Origin: Akkermansia sp.
Lineage (GTDB): Bacteria > Verrucomicrobiota > Verrucomicrobiia > Verrucomicrobiales > Akkermansiaceae
Assembly (NCBI GenBank): GCA_017549485.1
Contig: JAFYUT010000005.1
Coordinates: forward strand, 1-58,371
Direction: 5' to 3'
Length of the DNA stretch: 58,371 nucleotides
In this document: positions 43,791 to 52,547 of the stretch, one piece after another
Layout of the letters: the number at the start of each line of letters is the position of its first letter
How positions within the stretch are numbered: position 1 is the first letter of the stretch
Notes under the pieces: generated by a model
The model's database searches: none
Told to the model about the DNA's origin: nothing
The model's input: only the letters and a program-made list of their open reading frames with translations
Position numbers and translations under genes: made by a program

Positions 43791-44771
43791 ATGAACGCCC
43801 CCGTCACCAAAAAGGTAGACTCCGTATCCGTTGCTCGGTTCTATGAGAACTATGGCGGCACACTGGAGCTACAGCTGTGTAACAGCCCCTTGGGCATGTC
43901 TCGCAAGATTCTGCAGCCCACGCTCAATCGCCCGGGCTTGGCGCTGGCAGGGTATTTCAGCTATTTTGCGCATGAGCGTATTCAGGTATTCGGTGCGGCA
44001 GAAATGGCCTATATGACCACCATGGAGGGCATCCCGCGAGAGGAACGCATCCGCCGCCTGTTTGCGGAAGATGTACCCTGCCTTATCTTCACGCGCAATG
44101 TGGATGTGCCGCGAGACGTACTGGAGCTGGCGGATGAATACTCGGTATCGGTATTCGTATCTCCCCTGCCCACCGTAAAACTGGTAAACCGCGCTACCAT
44201 TATTCTGGAGAACGAGTTTGCCGAGAGCACCACACTGCACGGTTGCATGGTAGACGTCAACGGCGTAGGTGTATTGCTCACGGGCGACAGCGGCATCGGC
44301 AAGAGCGAAATCTCGCTCGGTTTGGTTGAGCGAGGCGCCTCTCTGGTGGCAGATGACATGGTGCGCGTACGCAACATCAGCGGAGAGCTGATTGCTACCT
44401 CTCCCAAGCTCAGCAGTGGCTTTATCGAGATTCGAGGCATAGGCATCATCAACGTCACCAACCTATTCGGGCTCAAAGCATATCGCCGTCAAAAGAACAT
44501 TGACCTCGTCATCAACCTCACCAACGGTCAAATGACAGAGATGGAGCGCTTGGGGATAGAACGTAAGAAAACCACCATTTTGGGGGTAGATGTAGAGCGT
44601 CTCAACCTCCCCGTAGCCCCCGGTCGAGACATGACGCGTCTTGTAGAAGTAGCCGCCTTAGGCCATTACCTGAGAGAAAACGGCTACGACATGGCCGGTG
44701 AGTTCAATAAGAGACTGCATAAAGAAATAGCCATGCGTACCAGCATGAGTATACACACCCCGAGAGACTGA
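43791..44771 (+). CDS. hprK: HPr kinase/phosphorylase
   Basis: 326 residues. It phosphorylates or dephosphorylates a Ser in HPr. Walker A GDSGIGKSE lies near 165, followed by LVERGASLVADDMVRV and the signature EIRGIGIINVTNLFG. The N-terminal domain precedes it at normal length. In Gram-negative lineages HprK usually regulates a reduced PTS. Here it sits 21 bases after clpC, in the same transcript as the McsA set and away from any PTS gene. Confidence 0.94.
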   Translation: MNAPVTKKVDSVSVARFYENYGGTLELQLCNSPLGMSRKILQPTLNRPGLALAGYFSYFAHERIQVFGAAEMAYMTTMEGIPREERIRRLFAEDVPCLIFTRNVDVPRDVLELADEYSVSVFVSPLPTVKLVNRATIILENEFAESTTLHGCMVDVNGVGVLLTGDSGIGKSEISLGLVERGASLVADDMVRVRNISGELIATSPKLSSGFIEIRGIGIINVTNLFGLKAYRRQKNIDLVINLTNGQMTEMERLGIERKKTTILGVDVERLNLPVAPGRDMTRLVEVAALGHYLRENGYDMAGEFNKRLHKEIAMRTSMSIHTPRD

Positions 44772-44784
44772 TTTTATTACCGCC

Positions 44785-45543
44785 ATGACCAATCTTCAAG
44801 ATATTACCCAACTGCTGGATACCACCCTGCGCATCCGTGAAATTAAAGATGCCTCCGTAGCCCTCAACGGCTTGCAGGTTGAAAATAACGGTAGTGTCAC
44901 CAAAGTAGCACTGGCGGTGGATGGTTCTCAAAAAACCATAGAGGATGCCATTGCCGCGGGGGCAGATATGCTCATACTGCACCACGGTATCTACTGGTGC
45001 GGCCTGCGCCCCATGACCGGCTGGTTCAAGAAGAAAATCCAAACGTGTTTGGAGCATAATCTGGCCGTGTACGGCGCACACCTTCCGCTGGATTTACACC
45101 CGCAACTCGGCAACAACGCCGGTATTGCCCGCGAGCTGAGCCTTACCGACTGCACCCCCGAGGTAGATTACCACGGCACCCTCATCGGCATCGCCGGGCA
45201 TTTTGACGGTACCGTAGCGCAACTGCGTGAAAAGTTTGCACACATTACCGGCAGCAACATTACGGGGTATGTACAAAACGCTGAGGCTCCGGCCGGGCGA
45301 ATAGCCGTATGCTCCGGCGGCGCGGGAGATGTTATATACCAAATGCACGACAAAGGGTATACCACCTATCTCACGGGCGAAGAAAATCACTGGGTCGTTA
45401 ATGCTGCGCAAGATATGGGTGTCAACATTCTGTTTGCCGGGCATTATGCCACAGAGACATTCGGCGTTAAAGCATTGGGCAAACTGATAGAAGAGCAATT
45501 CGGCCTGCCCACGGTCTTTATTGATAACCCCACCGGTATGTAA
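44785..45543 (+). CDS. Nif3-like dinuclear metal centre protein (DUF34/YbgI)
   Basis: 252 residues. DIT-x-LLDTTLRIREIKDASVALNGLQVEN opens the family; LILHHGIYW and a late GHYATE supply the metal-binding His/Glu. YbgI-type enzymes have been linked to GTP cyclohydrolase-type hydrolysis and metal handling, but the role is unsettled. It lies within the mcsA operon, 13 bases after hprK. Confidence 0.87.
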   Translation: MTNLQDITQLLDTTLRIREIKDASVALNGLQVENNGSVTKVALAVDGSQKTIEDAIAAGADMLILHHGIYWCGLRPMTGWFKKKIQTCLEHNLAVYGAHLPLDLHPQLGNNAGIARELSLTDCTPEVDYHGTLIGIAGHFDGTVAQLREKFAHITGSNITGYVQNAEAPAGRIAVCSGGAGDVIYQMHDKGYTTYLTGEENHWVVNAAQDMGVNILFAGHYATETFGVKALGKLIEEQFGLPTVFIDNPTGM

Positions 45544-45546
45544 GCC

Positions 45547-46491
45547 ATGCTCATCATCGCAGAAGACTCCATCGGTACCAGGCTCGACCAATTTTTGGCA
45601 GGGCAACTGCCCGAGCTGTCTCGTGCTCGCATTCAGGCTCTCATCAAATCCGGTGAGATTACCGTCAACGGCAAATCCACCAAAGCCAAAACGCCCATTG
45701 AACGGGGGATGCGCATTGAAGTCAACATCCCCGAACCGGAGCCAACCGAAGCGCAACCGCAAGATATTCCCCTCTCCGTACTTTACGAGGACAAAGATGT
45801 CATTGTCATTGACAAAGAAAGCGGCATGGTTGTACACCCCGCAGCCGGCAACCCTGATGGCACCTTGGTCAACGCCGTACTCTTCCATTGCGGCGACTTA
45901 TCGGGCATTGGCGGGGTGGAGCGTCCCGGTATTGTACACCGATTGGATAAAGACACCAGCGGTTGTATCGTGGTAGCCAAGAACGACCGCGCCCACCTCT
46001 CTCTTACCACCCAATTTGCCGAGCGAGACACCGGCAAAATTTACCTTGCCGTAGTACAGGGCTGCCCCAAAGAACCGGAGGGCACCGTCTTTACCAACAT
46101 CGGTCGCCACCCTGTCAATCGTCTCAAAATGGCCGTGGTCAATCCCGGTGCAGGCAAACCGGCCATTACGGATTACAAGGTGTTGCATCACGATGCATCC
46201 ACCAACTCCAGTTTGGTCATGTGTACCTTACACACCGGGCGTACCCACCAAATACGCGTACACATGTTGCATTTGGGGCACCCCCTCATCGGCGACCCCA
46301 TCTACGCCCACCCGCAAAAGCAGAAGGCAAAGCCCGGGCGTTTAATGCTGCATGCCTGGCGGCTCGCATTCAACCACCCGGCAGATGGTCGCCGTGTGGC
46401 TATTCAATCCCCCATACCGCCGGAATACACCCCGTGGCTTATCAACACCGAGCTCCCGGAATGGGAAGAAGCCCCCTATATTCAATCTTGA
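45547..46491 (+). CDS. RluD-type rRNA pseudouridine synthase
   Basis: 314 residues. An N-terminal S4 RNA-binding domain (LDQFLAGQLPELSRARIQAL to KSGEITVNG) precedes the RluA/RluD catalytic domain with the active-site motif HRLDKDTSG, YLAVVQG, HTGRTHQIRVHM and HPLIGDPIY. It isomerises uridines in 23S rRNA; RluD-like specificity is inferred from domain order. It starts 3 bases after the Nif3-like gene and is the last gene of the run. Confidence 0.92.
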   Translation: MLIIAEDSIGTRLDQFLAGQLPELSRARIQALIKSGEITVNGKSTKAKTPIERGMRIEVNIPEPEPTEAQPQDIPLSVLYEDKDVIVIDKESGMVVHPAAGNPDGTLVNAVLFHCGDLSGIGGVERPGIVHRLDKDTSGCIVVAKNDRAHLSLTTQFAERDTGKIYLAVVQGCPKEPEGTVFTNIGRHPVNRLKMAVVNPGAGKPAITDYKVLHHDASTNSSLVMCTLHTGRTHQIRVHMLHLGHPLIGDPIYAHPQKQKAKPGRLMLHAWRLAFNHPADGRRVAIQSPIPPEYTPWLINTELPEWEEAPYIQS

Positions 46492-46516
46492 GCAAATGTA
46501 GTAGTCATGCTATGAA
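46488..46516 (+). promoter_or_regulatory. Promoter of the tyrosine recombinase gene
   Basis: TTGAGC (46488-46493), overlapping the end of the rluD-type gene, a 17-base spacer and TATGAA (46511-46516), nine bases before the ATG. Confidence 0.5.
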
Positions 46517-46533
46517 ACTCAGTGTATGACTAC
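46501..46533. promoter_or_regulatory. Inverted repeat across -10 box and start codon of the recombinase
   Basis: GTAGTCAT (46501-46508) and its perfect complement ATGACTAC (46526-46533) are 17 bases apart. One arm lies in the promoter spacer and the other includes the ATG. It could be an operator, a hairpin that hides the start codon, or a recombinase-binding site. Confidence 0.45.
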
Positions 46534-47527
46534 ACAAAACCTCTATACTACCAAATTGTCAGTCAGCGAGGCGGATATCTTTCGCCTATTTCTGGAGTTC
46601 ACGGAGCGAGCCCAGGCCACAGACCGTTCAAGTCTGGAGCTGATTGCCCTCTTCCGCAAAGTGGTGCAAGCAGGGTTGCAAACCGTACAAAATGATGAGG
46701 ATAGGCTCACCTTCCGCGAGGCTGCCGGCAAAAGTCTGAACGCCAGGCAAACCAGACGCCCCAGCACGATATCCGATCTTCGCTCCTACATACAACGCTT
46801 CATCACCCTTGCCGAATGGGCAGATAAAGATGTACGCATTATCAGCCAACGAGACTGCCGCCACTTGTTAGAGACTTATTTCAACAAAAGCGGTCATGTT
46901 TTTTATAAGGCAAAAACCATCTTGCACAGTATTTTTACCTATGCCATACGGCATGGTTGCTGTGATAAAAACCCCGTATACGGCATAGACAACATACCTA
47001 TCAACGAAGAGCGCATAGAGATTTTAACCATACGCCAAATCTCCGCCTTCATGAAAGCCATGAGGGCCAAAGAACTGCAATGCATGCAACCCGCCGTCAG
47101 ACTCATGCTCTGGTGCGGTATACGCCCCGGCGAAGTACAGCGTCTGAAATGGAAAGATATTGATTTTCGGGAGAAAGTAGTCTATGTAGACGGCAGAACC
47201 AGTAAAACCGGTGGCGCACGGGCCGTACCGCTGCGAGGCGCGGCAGCCCACCTCAAGCAATTCCAAGGGCCACTCAATGACAACATTGCACCGCGTAATT
47301 GGATGCGTACTTGGGCTAAACTGCGCCGACATGCCGGCGTGCGCAACTGGCAAAAAGATGCCATGCGCCATACTTTTGCCAGCATGCACCTCAAAATGTT
47401 TCACAATCTTCACCTCTTGCAAGAAGAAATGGGGCACCGAGACAGCGAACTGCTGCGCACCCGCTACCTCAACCTGCGTAACCTGAGCACCCAAGCAGCC
47501 ACCCGCTTTTTCAAGTGGGACGAATAA
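46526..47527 (+). CDS. Tyrosine recombinase/integrase
   Basis: 333 residues. SAM-like N-terminal domain (about 60-150), then the catalytic domain with Arg200 (CGIRPGEVQRLKW), Lys227 (TSKTGGAR), box II Arg281 in DAMRHTFASMHL, His304 (EMGHRD) and nucleophile Tyr314 (TRYLNLR). The box II His of HxxR is Asp278; related integrases of this kind often vary here, so activity is possible. It follows a housekeeping operon, has its own promoter, and no tRNA or cargo is next to it. It may be a chromosomal or a remnant phage-type recombinase. AT/GC content looks like the neighbours, so transfer is not obvious. Confidence 0.85.
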   Translation: MTTQNLYTTKLSVSEADIFRLFLEFTERAQATDRSSLELIALFRKVVQAGLQTVQNDEDRLTFREAAGKSLNARQTRRPSTISDLRSYIQRFITLAEWADKDVRIISQRDCRHLLETYFNKSGHVFYKAKTILHSIFTYAIRHGCCDKNPVYGIDNIPINEERIEILTIRQISAFMKAMRAKELQCMQPAVRLMLWCGIRPGEVQRLKWKDIDFREKVVYVDGRTSKTGGARAVPLRGAAAHLKQFQGPLNDNIAPRNWMRTWAKLRRHAGVRNWQKDAMRHTFASMHLKMFHNLHLLQEEMGHRDSELLRTRYLNLRNLSTQAATRFFKWDE

Positions 47528-47593
47528 ATCCCCCCAACCCGCGCCATAAAATCAGCAGGCAATCTATCTTTCAGAGTATGCCGTGAATGATGA

Positions 47594-47621
47594 TTGACCT
47601 GTGAACGTATACATGTAAAAT
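47594..47621 (+). promoter_or_regulatory. Promoter of htpG
   Basis: TTGACC (47594-47599), a 16-base spacer and TAAAAT (47616-47621). It gives a leader of about 14 bases before ATG 47643. I see no CIRCE element. Confidence 0.6.
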
Positions 47622-47642
47622 AGTCATCAATATCACGTTTAT

Positions 47643-49487
47643 ATGTCCAACAATACACATCAATTTCAAACGGAAGTACGTCAGTTGCTCGATATCGTGA
47701 TTCACGCCTTTTACAGCGACCGCGAGGTCTTTGTACGTGAGCTCGTATCCAACGCATCCGATGCACTTGAAAAACTGCGTCTCAAACAGCTCACCGGTAC
47801 ACCTATCGCCAACCCGGAGCTTGCCCTGCGTATCACCATCTCTGCCGATGAAGATAACCACACCCTCACCATTGCCGACTCCGGTATCGGTATGACCCGC
47901 GAGGAGGTAGTAGAATACCTCGGCACCATCGCACACTCCGGCACCAAGAAATTCTTGGAGGCCATGAAAGAAACGCAAAGCGGCCCTCAAGACCTCATCG
48001 GCCAATTCGGCGTAGGCTTCTACAGCGCCTTTATGGCCGCCACAGAGGTAGAGGTAACCACCCGCTCCTGGCAGCCCGAGGCTCAGCCCGTTAAATGGAC
48101 CAGCGATGGCCAAGAAGGTTACACCCTGGAAGACGCCCCTGCCGACACCCCCCGCGGCACCTCCATTCTCATCAAACTCAAGGAGGACGCCCACAACTTC
48201 TCTCAAATCAACACGCTGCGCTACATCGTAGGCAAATACAGCAACTTTGTAGGCTTCCCCATTGACTGCAACGGCGAGCACCTCAACACCGTGCAGGCCA
48301 TCTGGATGAAGAACAAGAAAGATGTCACCAACGAGGAGTACGAGGAGTTCTACAAATTCATCGGCCACACGGACAGCGCACCGCTCACGTGGATGCACTT
48401 CAGCGCAGATGCGCCCATTGTACTCAACTCCGTTCTCTTTGTGCCCGAGGAAAGCCCCGAGGCCATGGGATTCGGCCGTTGTGAGCCCAATGTCTCCCTG
48501 TATTGCCACAAGGTACTTATTGACAGCAAGCCCGAGAACCTGCTGCCCGAGTGGCTGCGTTTCCTTACCGGCGTGGTAGACAGCGAGGATTTGCCCCTCA
48601 ACATCTCCCGCGAGATGCTGCAAGACAACTCCCTGCTGCGCCGCATCTCCGGTATCATCACCAAACGTTTCATCAAGCACTTGGAGACACTTGCCAAAGA
48701 CGATACCGAAAAATACGAGAAGTTCTGGCTGCAATTCAGCCGATTCATCAAAGAAGGCATCGTTACCTCTTGGGAGCATAAAGATGCGCTTGCCAAGCTG
48801 CTGCGCTTTGAATCCACCTTTACAGAACCCGGCAAGCTCACCTCTTTTGCTGACTACATCAGCCGCATGAAAGAGAACCAGAAGGACATCTATGTACTCT
48901 ACGGCGCCTCCCGCGCCCAGCTGGAGCACAGCCCCTATCTGGACGCCCTCAAAGCCCGTGGGTTCGAGGTCTGCTTCTTCACCGATGGTGGGGACCAGTT
49001 CGTGGTAGACAGCATCCACAAGGTAGAAGATAAAGAGGTTAAATCCATTGACCGCGCCAATCTGGAGCTTCCCCCGCTGGAGGGGCAGCCCGACCAACCC
49101 GGTCTGGATGAAGAGCAAGGCAACAAGCTCACCTCTTGGGTATCTGCCACCTTTGCCGACTCCTTCAGCAAAGTTACCATCAGCGACCGCGTGACCTCCG
49201 CCCCCGCCATTGCGCTGCAAGGGGAAAACGATGTCTCCCCCGAGGTTCGTGCCTACCTCAAAGCGATGGGCCAACCCGTTCCCGAGAATCACCCCGAAAT
49301 TGCATTCAACCCGCACAGCCCCATCGTTCAAAAGCTTGCAGAATTGCAAACGGAAAACGAAGAACTGGCCACCTTGCTGGCCGGGCAGCTGGTCAACACC
49401 GCCCTGCTGCGTGCCGGTATGCTGGAGGACCCCGCTAAACTCGCGGATAATTCTCAGGCTCTGCTGGAGAAACTCCTCAGCAAATAA
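47643..49487 (+). CDS. htpG: Chaperone HtpG (Hsp90)
   Basis: 614 residues. The GHKL ATPase domain carries the Hsp90 motifs YSDREVFVRELVSNASDA, IADSGIGMTREE, GTIAHSGTKKF and GQFGVGFYSAFMA. The middle domain has FVPEESPE and VVDSEDLPLNISREMLQ; a C-terminal dimerisation region with a weakly conserved end follows. It is an ATP-dependent cytoplasmic chaperone for late folding. Length is in the bacterial HtpG range (about 620). It has its own promoter and strong terminator. Confidence 0.96.
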   Translation: MSNNTHQFQTEVRQLLDIVIHAFYSDREVFVRELVSNASDALEKLRLKQLTGTPIANPELALRITISADEDNHTLTIADSGIGMTREEVVEYLGTIAHSGTKKFLEAMKETQSGPQDLIGQFGVGFYSAFMAATEVEVTTRSWQPEAQPVKWTSDGQEGYTLEDAPADTPRGTSILIKLKEDAHNFSQINTLRYIVGKYSNFVGFPIDCNGEHLNTVQAIWMKNKKDVTNEEYEEFYKFIGHTDSAPLTWMHFSADAPIVLNSVLFVPEESPEAMGFGRCEPNVSLYCHKVLIDSKPENLLPEWLRFLTGVVDSEDLPLNISREMLQDNSLLRRISGIITKRFIKHLETLAKDDTEKYEKFWLQFSRFIKEGIVTSWEHKDALAKLLRFESTFTEPGKLTSFADYISRMKENQKDIYVLYGASRAQLEHSPYLDALKARGFEVCFFTDGGDQFVVDSIHKVEDKEVKSIDRANLELPPLEGQPDQPGLDEEQGNKLTSWVSATFADSFSKVTISDRVTSAPAIALQGENDVSPEVRAYLKAMGQPVPENHPEIAFNPHSPIVQKLAELQTENEELATLLAGQLVNTALLRAGMLEDPAKLADNSQALLEKLLSK

Positions 49488-49510
49488 GCAATCTTCCATC
49501 ACACTTTTGA

Positions 49511-49548
49511 ACCACCCGCTCAATAATGTTATTGAGCGGGTGGTTTTC
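49511..49548 (+). terminator. Terminator after htpG
   Basis: A 15-bp perfect stem (49511-49525 with 49530-49544), a tetraloop and a short T-run. The rest of the 300-base gap to the next gene is AT-rich and holds its promoter and leader. Confidence 0.8.
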
Positions 49549-49625
49549 ATTCCGTTTTCGCCGAATCATACGACGGACTTGATATTTTTTACATTATCGA
49601 GCTTACTCTACTATCCTTTTTTTTA

Positions 49626-49654
49626 TTGACTTAAAAATAGAAATCAGTTAAAAT
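49626..49654 (+). promoter_or_regulatory. Promoter of the TMEM43-like gene
   Basis: TTGACT (49626-49631), a 17-base spacer and TAAAAT (49649-49654). This promoter gives an unusually long leader of about 130 bases compared with the near-leaderless genes elsewhere in the window. Confidence 0.65.
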
Positions 49655-49791
49655 AACAAATGGTGAATGGATGAAATAGAGCCGTTCCCTCCAGGCTACT
49701 GATATCATCAATATTGATACAATTCAGCCCGAAGTGAAAATTTCGCTGTTCGCAGCAACATACTAACACTATAACCAATCCAACAGATACC

Positions 49792-51444
49792 ATGTCCGTA
49801 GAAAAAGTAACCACCGAAAGCTGGGGCAGCCGTCTGGGTAGTTCCTTTAAGGGAATTATCACGGGAGGTGTCCTTTTCCTTGCAGGTATCCCCCTGCTGT
49901 TCTGGAACGAAGGGCGAGCTGTCAAAAACGCAAAAGCTCTTGAAGAGGGAGAATCCGTATGCATCTCCGTGCCGTCCATTGACACCATGGACATGCAAAA
50001 CGAGGGTAAGCTGATACACGCCACAGGCAATGCGGTTACGCAGGCCGTGCTGACGGATGACATGTTTCCCGGCATCAGCAAGAATGCCATGAAATTGGCT
50101 CGTACGGTTGAGTATTACCAATGGGTAGAGAATGAGTCTACCCGGGAGGAAAAACAACTGGGCGGCAGTGTGAAAAAAACGACTACGTATACTTATGAAA
50201 AAGATTGGGTGAGCGACCCCGTAGACTCCTCGTCTTTCCAAGAAGCCGGCCATGATAACGTTGTACATCTGACCGGGGTGGAAAACAAGCGCCAGAGTGC
50301 AGAGAAAGTGACATTCGGTGCGTTTACTCTGACATCCGGACAAATTGGTCGAATATCGGGCAGTAAGCCCGTGGAGCTGAAGGACGTTCCCATGCCTGAA
50401 GAGTTGAAAGGCCGCACCGCCATATCCGGCAACACCGTATACATCGGCGCCGCCGCCTGCCCCGCTGTCACACCGCTGCCCAATGGCATGGAACCCGGTA
50501 TAGCAACGCAATTACCGGCAACCATGTACGTCACCGTGGATTCCTATCCCGGCCAACAACTTCTTGTTTTGGATGACCCGACCTGTGGCACCCTGATTCA
50601 GGGCCCCACGGGCGACATGTACCCCATGGTTGCAGACGAAGCTGCGGATGCCGCCTATATGATGGTGAACAACACCACTCGCAATGTTACCGGATACGGC
50701 GAGTTGACAACTCCCGCCCCCACCGTGAACATGCAATTACCGGGACTCATCAATGTAGAGCACTTGGGCGTTCTGCCCGTTGTCTGCTTCGGTGACAAGG
50801 TATATGTACGCACCGCCGACAACAAGATGCTGCTCATCAAACCGTGGCAAGATCATTATGTTGTCAGCTACAATGGTGTAATGCGCCGTGCCTACATCAG
50901 TCTGGCCCCCACAATGGCTACAACATCTACCGTTAACCCCGGTGCTCCGCAGGTGGGTGATGTGCGTATTTCTTGGTCTTACGTGCCCGAAACCATGCCT
51001 ATTTCCATTGTTGCCTGTCAGAATGCCGGCACCTTCAGCCCCTATGTGGCAGAAAATGGTTATACGGTAGATTTGATGCAAATGGGCATCAAGAGCAAAG
51101 AACTCATGTTCCAAAACGCCAAGGATAACAACTCTATGTGGACATGGGTATGGCGCATCGTGGGTTGGCTGATGATGTATATTGGCCTTAAGATGATACT
51201 GGCTCCGATTTCAGTCATGGCCGATGTGTTGCCCATTCTCGGCAACATTGTAGAGTTCGGTATCGGTATTATTGCTTTCTTCGTGTCAGCGGTAGTAGCT
51301 CTGGTTATTATAGCCATAGCTTGGATATTCTACCGCCCGATACTGGGCATTTTGATATTGGCTGCAGCCATCGGTCTTGTGGTACTTCTCATCAAGAAGA
51401 AGAAGAAAACGGCACAACCGGCAGAACCTGCACCACAAGAATAA
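49792..51444 (+). CDS. TMEM43-like membrane protein
   Basis: 550 residues resembling TMEM43/LUMA (DUF1625). One N-terminal helix (IITGGVLFLAGIPLLFWNEGRAV) is followed by a long extracytoplasmic domain (about 45-440) containing EEGESV, VEYYQWVENEST and YTYEKDWVSDPVDSSSF, which are typical TMEM43 segments. Three or four helices close the protein (about 445-535), ending in a Lys-rich tail. The bacterial role is unknown. It heads a same-strand run of seven envelope genes and has a long leader. Confidence 0.8.
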   Translation: MSVEKVTTESWGSRLGSSFKGIITGGVLFLAGIPLLFWNEGRAVKNAKALEEGESVCISVPSIDTMDMQNEGKLIHATGNAVTQAVLTDDMFPGISKNAMKLARTVEYYQWVENESTREEKQLGGSVKKTTTYTYEKDWVSDPVDSSSFQEAGHDNVVHLTGVENKRQSAEKVTFGAFTLTSGQIGRISGSKPVELKDVPMPEELKGRTAISGNTVYIGAAACPAVTPLPNGMEPGIATQLPATMYVTVDSYPGQQLLVLDDPTCGTLIQGPTGDMYPMVADEAADAAYMMVNNTTRNVTGYGELTTPAPTVNMQLPGLINVEHLGVLPVVCFGDKVYVRTADNKMLLIKPWQDHYVVSYNGVMRRAYISLAPTMATTSTVNPGAPQVGDVRISWSYVPETMPISIVACQNAGTFSPYVAENGYTVDLMQMGIKSKELMFQNAKDNNSMWTWVWRIVGWLMMYIGLKMILAPISVMADVLPILGNIVEFGIGIIAFFVSAVVALVIIAIAWIFYRPILGILILAAAIGLVVLLIKKKKKTAQPAEPAPQE

Positions 51445-51515
51445 TATCACATTTGACTCATGAACAAGCGGGGTGTTTCAGCACCCCGCACTACTTTTTA
51501 CCATCACTGCAAATA

Positions 51516-52301
51516 ATGAAACATACTGCTATCTTTTTTCTTACCGGCATGCTGAGTATGGCTCATGCAACGGAAATGGGTGACAAGATTTTGCAAGATT
51601 ATGCAGATTCTCCTCACCGTGAGTTCATGCAGATGTGTCTGAACGACAACCCATCTGCCACAGATAATCAGGGACGCACCCTGTTACTTTACTGTTTGCA
51701 GGAACTCCCGGAAATGAATTATGCAGAACTGGCTCAACGGCTTTTGCTGGCCGGGCAGGACCCGAACGCCGTGATACCCGCCACCGGGCAGACAGCGTTG
51801 CACTTGGCCGCCCAGCGCAATGATTACCGACTGGCGCTTCGCCTGCTGGCGTTCGGCGCAGATTGCCGTTTGCGCGATAAAGAGGGACGCACCGCAGCAG
51901 CCGTAGCCGCTTTGCCACAATTAAGAGCCCTGCTTCGCACCGGTACTCCGGTGGAATTGAAAAGCGACTCCGCTTGCGATACACACGCGGAGGCTTGCTC
52001 GGGAAAGGCAGCAGCGCAATATGAGATGTCTCTCATTTACAGTGATGGTACGGGCGAACATGCAGATTCCATCAGTGAATGGGTATCTGACCCCGCAATC
52101 CCGGATCCGGATGCAGCGGAAAGCCGTGCATGGCTTGAGCAGGCTGCCGCTGCGGAAGACCCCCGGGCTCTTGCAGAACTGGGTATGCGCCTGCTCTGGG
52201 GGCGCGATGGTCAGCAAGATGAAAAGCTGGGGCGCCGTTACCTGCAACGTGCCGCGGAACTGGGCCACGCCGGTGCAGCCGAAATACTCAGCGGCCTTTA
52301 A
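51516..52301 (+). CDS. Secreted ankyrin plus Sel1-repeat protein
   Basis: 261 residues with a signal peptide (MKHTAIFFLTGMLSMAHAT). Ankyrin repeats (about 50-140): NQGRTLLLYCLQELPEMNY, LAQRLLLAGQDPNAVIPATG, QTALHLAAQRNDYRLALRLL. Sel1-type repeats follow (about 160-261): AAAQYEMSLIYSDGTG, SRAWLEQAAAAEDPRALAEL, GRRYLQRAAELGHAGAAEIL. Both are protein-binding solenoids, so this is probably a periplasmic interaction protein. The start is ATG 51516; 65 further upstream codons overlap the previous gene. Confidence 0.78.
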   Translation: MKHTAIFFLTGMLSMAHATEMGDKILQDYADSPHREFMQMCLNDNPSATDNQGRTLLLYCLQELPEMNYAELAQRLLLAGQDPNAVIPATGQTALHLAAQRNDYRLALRLLAFGADCRLRDKEGRTAAAVAALPQLRALLRTGTPVELKSDSACDTHAEACSGKAAAQYEMSLIYSDGTGEHADSISEWVSDPAIPDPDAAESRAWLEQAAAAEDPRALAELGMRLLWGRDGQQDEKLGRRYLQRAAELGHAGAAEILSGL

Positions 52302-52326
52302 TTGTATCTGAAATCAGACATGGGTT

Positions 52327-52521
52327 ATGCGGGTATACGTCAACAATGCTGAGGTAAGTATCTTTGCCGGAGCTACGGCACAAGACGCCGTACGTCGTTA
52401 TAGTACAGATGCCGGCATCCCTTTGCCTGAGGGGGAACTCTACGACGTATACGGCAATGTCATCGCCTCTGACAGTCCCATGTCGGAAGGACGGCGCATC
52501 TTTACTCATCATCCATTTTAA
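52327..52521 (+). CDS. Small protein of beta-grasp-like pattern
   Basis: 64 residues: RVYVNNAEVSIFAGATAQDA then VRRYSTDAGIPLPEGELYDV, ending RRIFTHHPF. The spacing of strand, hairpin, helix (TAQDAVRRY) and strand resembles ThiS/MoaD or TGS-type beta-grasp folds, but the C-terminal Gly-Gly of sulfur carriers is absent, so thiolation is excluded. It has no signal peptide and lies 26 bases before a secreted nucleotidase-like gene. Function unknown. Confidence 0.55.
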   Translation: MRVYVNNAEVSIFAGATAQDAVRRYSTDAGIPLPEGELYDVYGNVIASDSPMSEGRRIFTHHPF

Positions 52522-52547
52522 ATTGATTTAACACCATTTTCGAGACG

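Noticed and set aside
46488..47642. Integrative element around the tyrosine recombinase
   Set aside because: No tRNA, direct repeats, excisionase or cargo genes are found on either side; flanks are housekeeping genes.
47571..49550. Long open frame on the minus strand opposite htpG
   Set aside because: It covers the whole htpG gene in the antisense direction and shows no domain. The conserved htpG frame explains it.
52327..52521. ThiS/MoaD sulfur carrier
   Set aside because: The C-terminus is THHPF without the terminal Gly-Gly needed for adenylation and thiolation.
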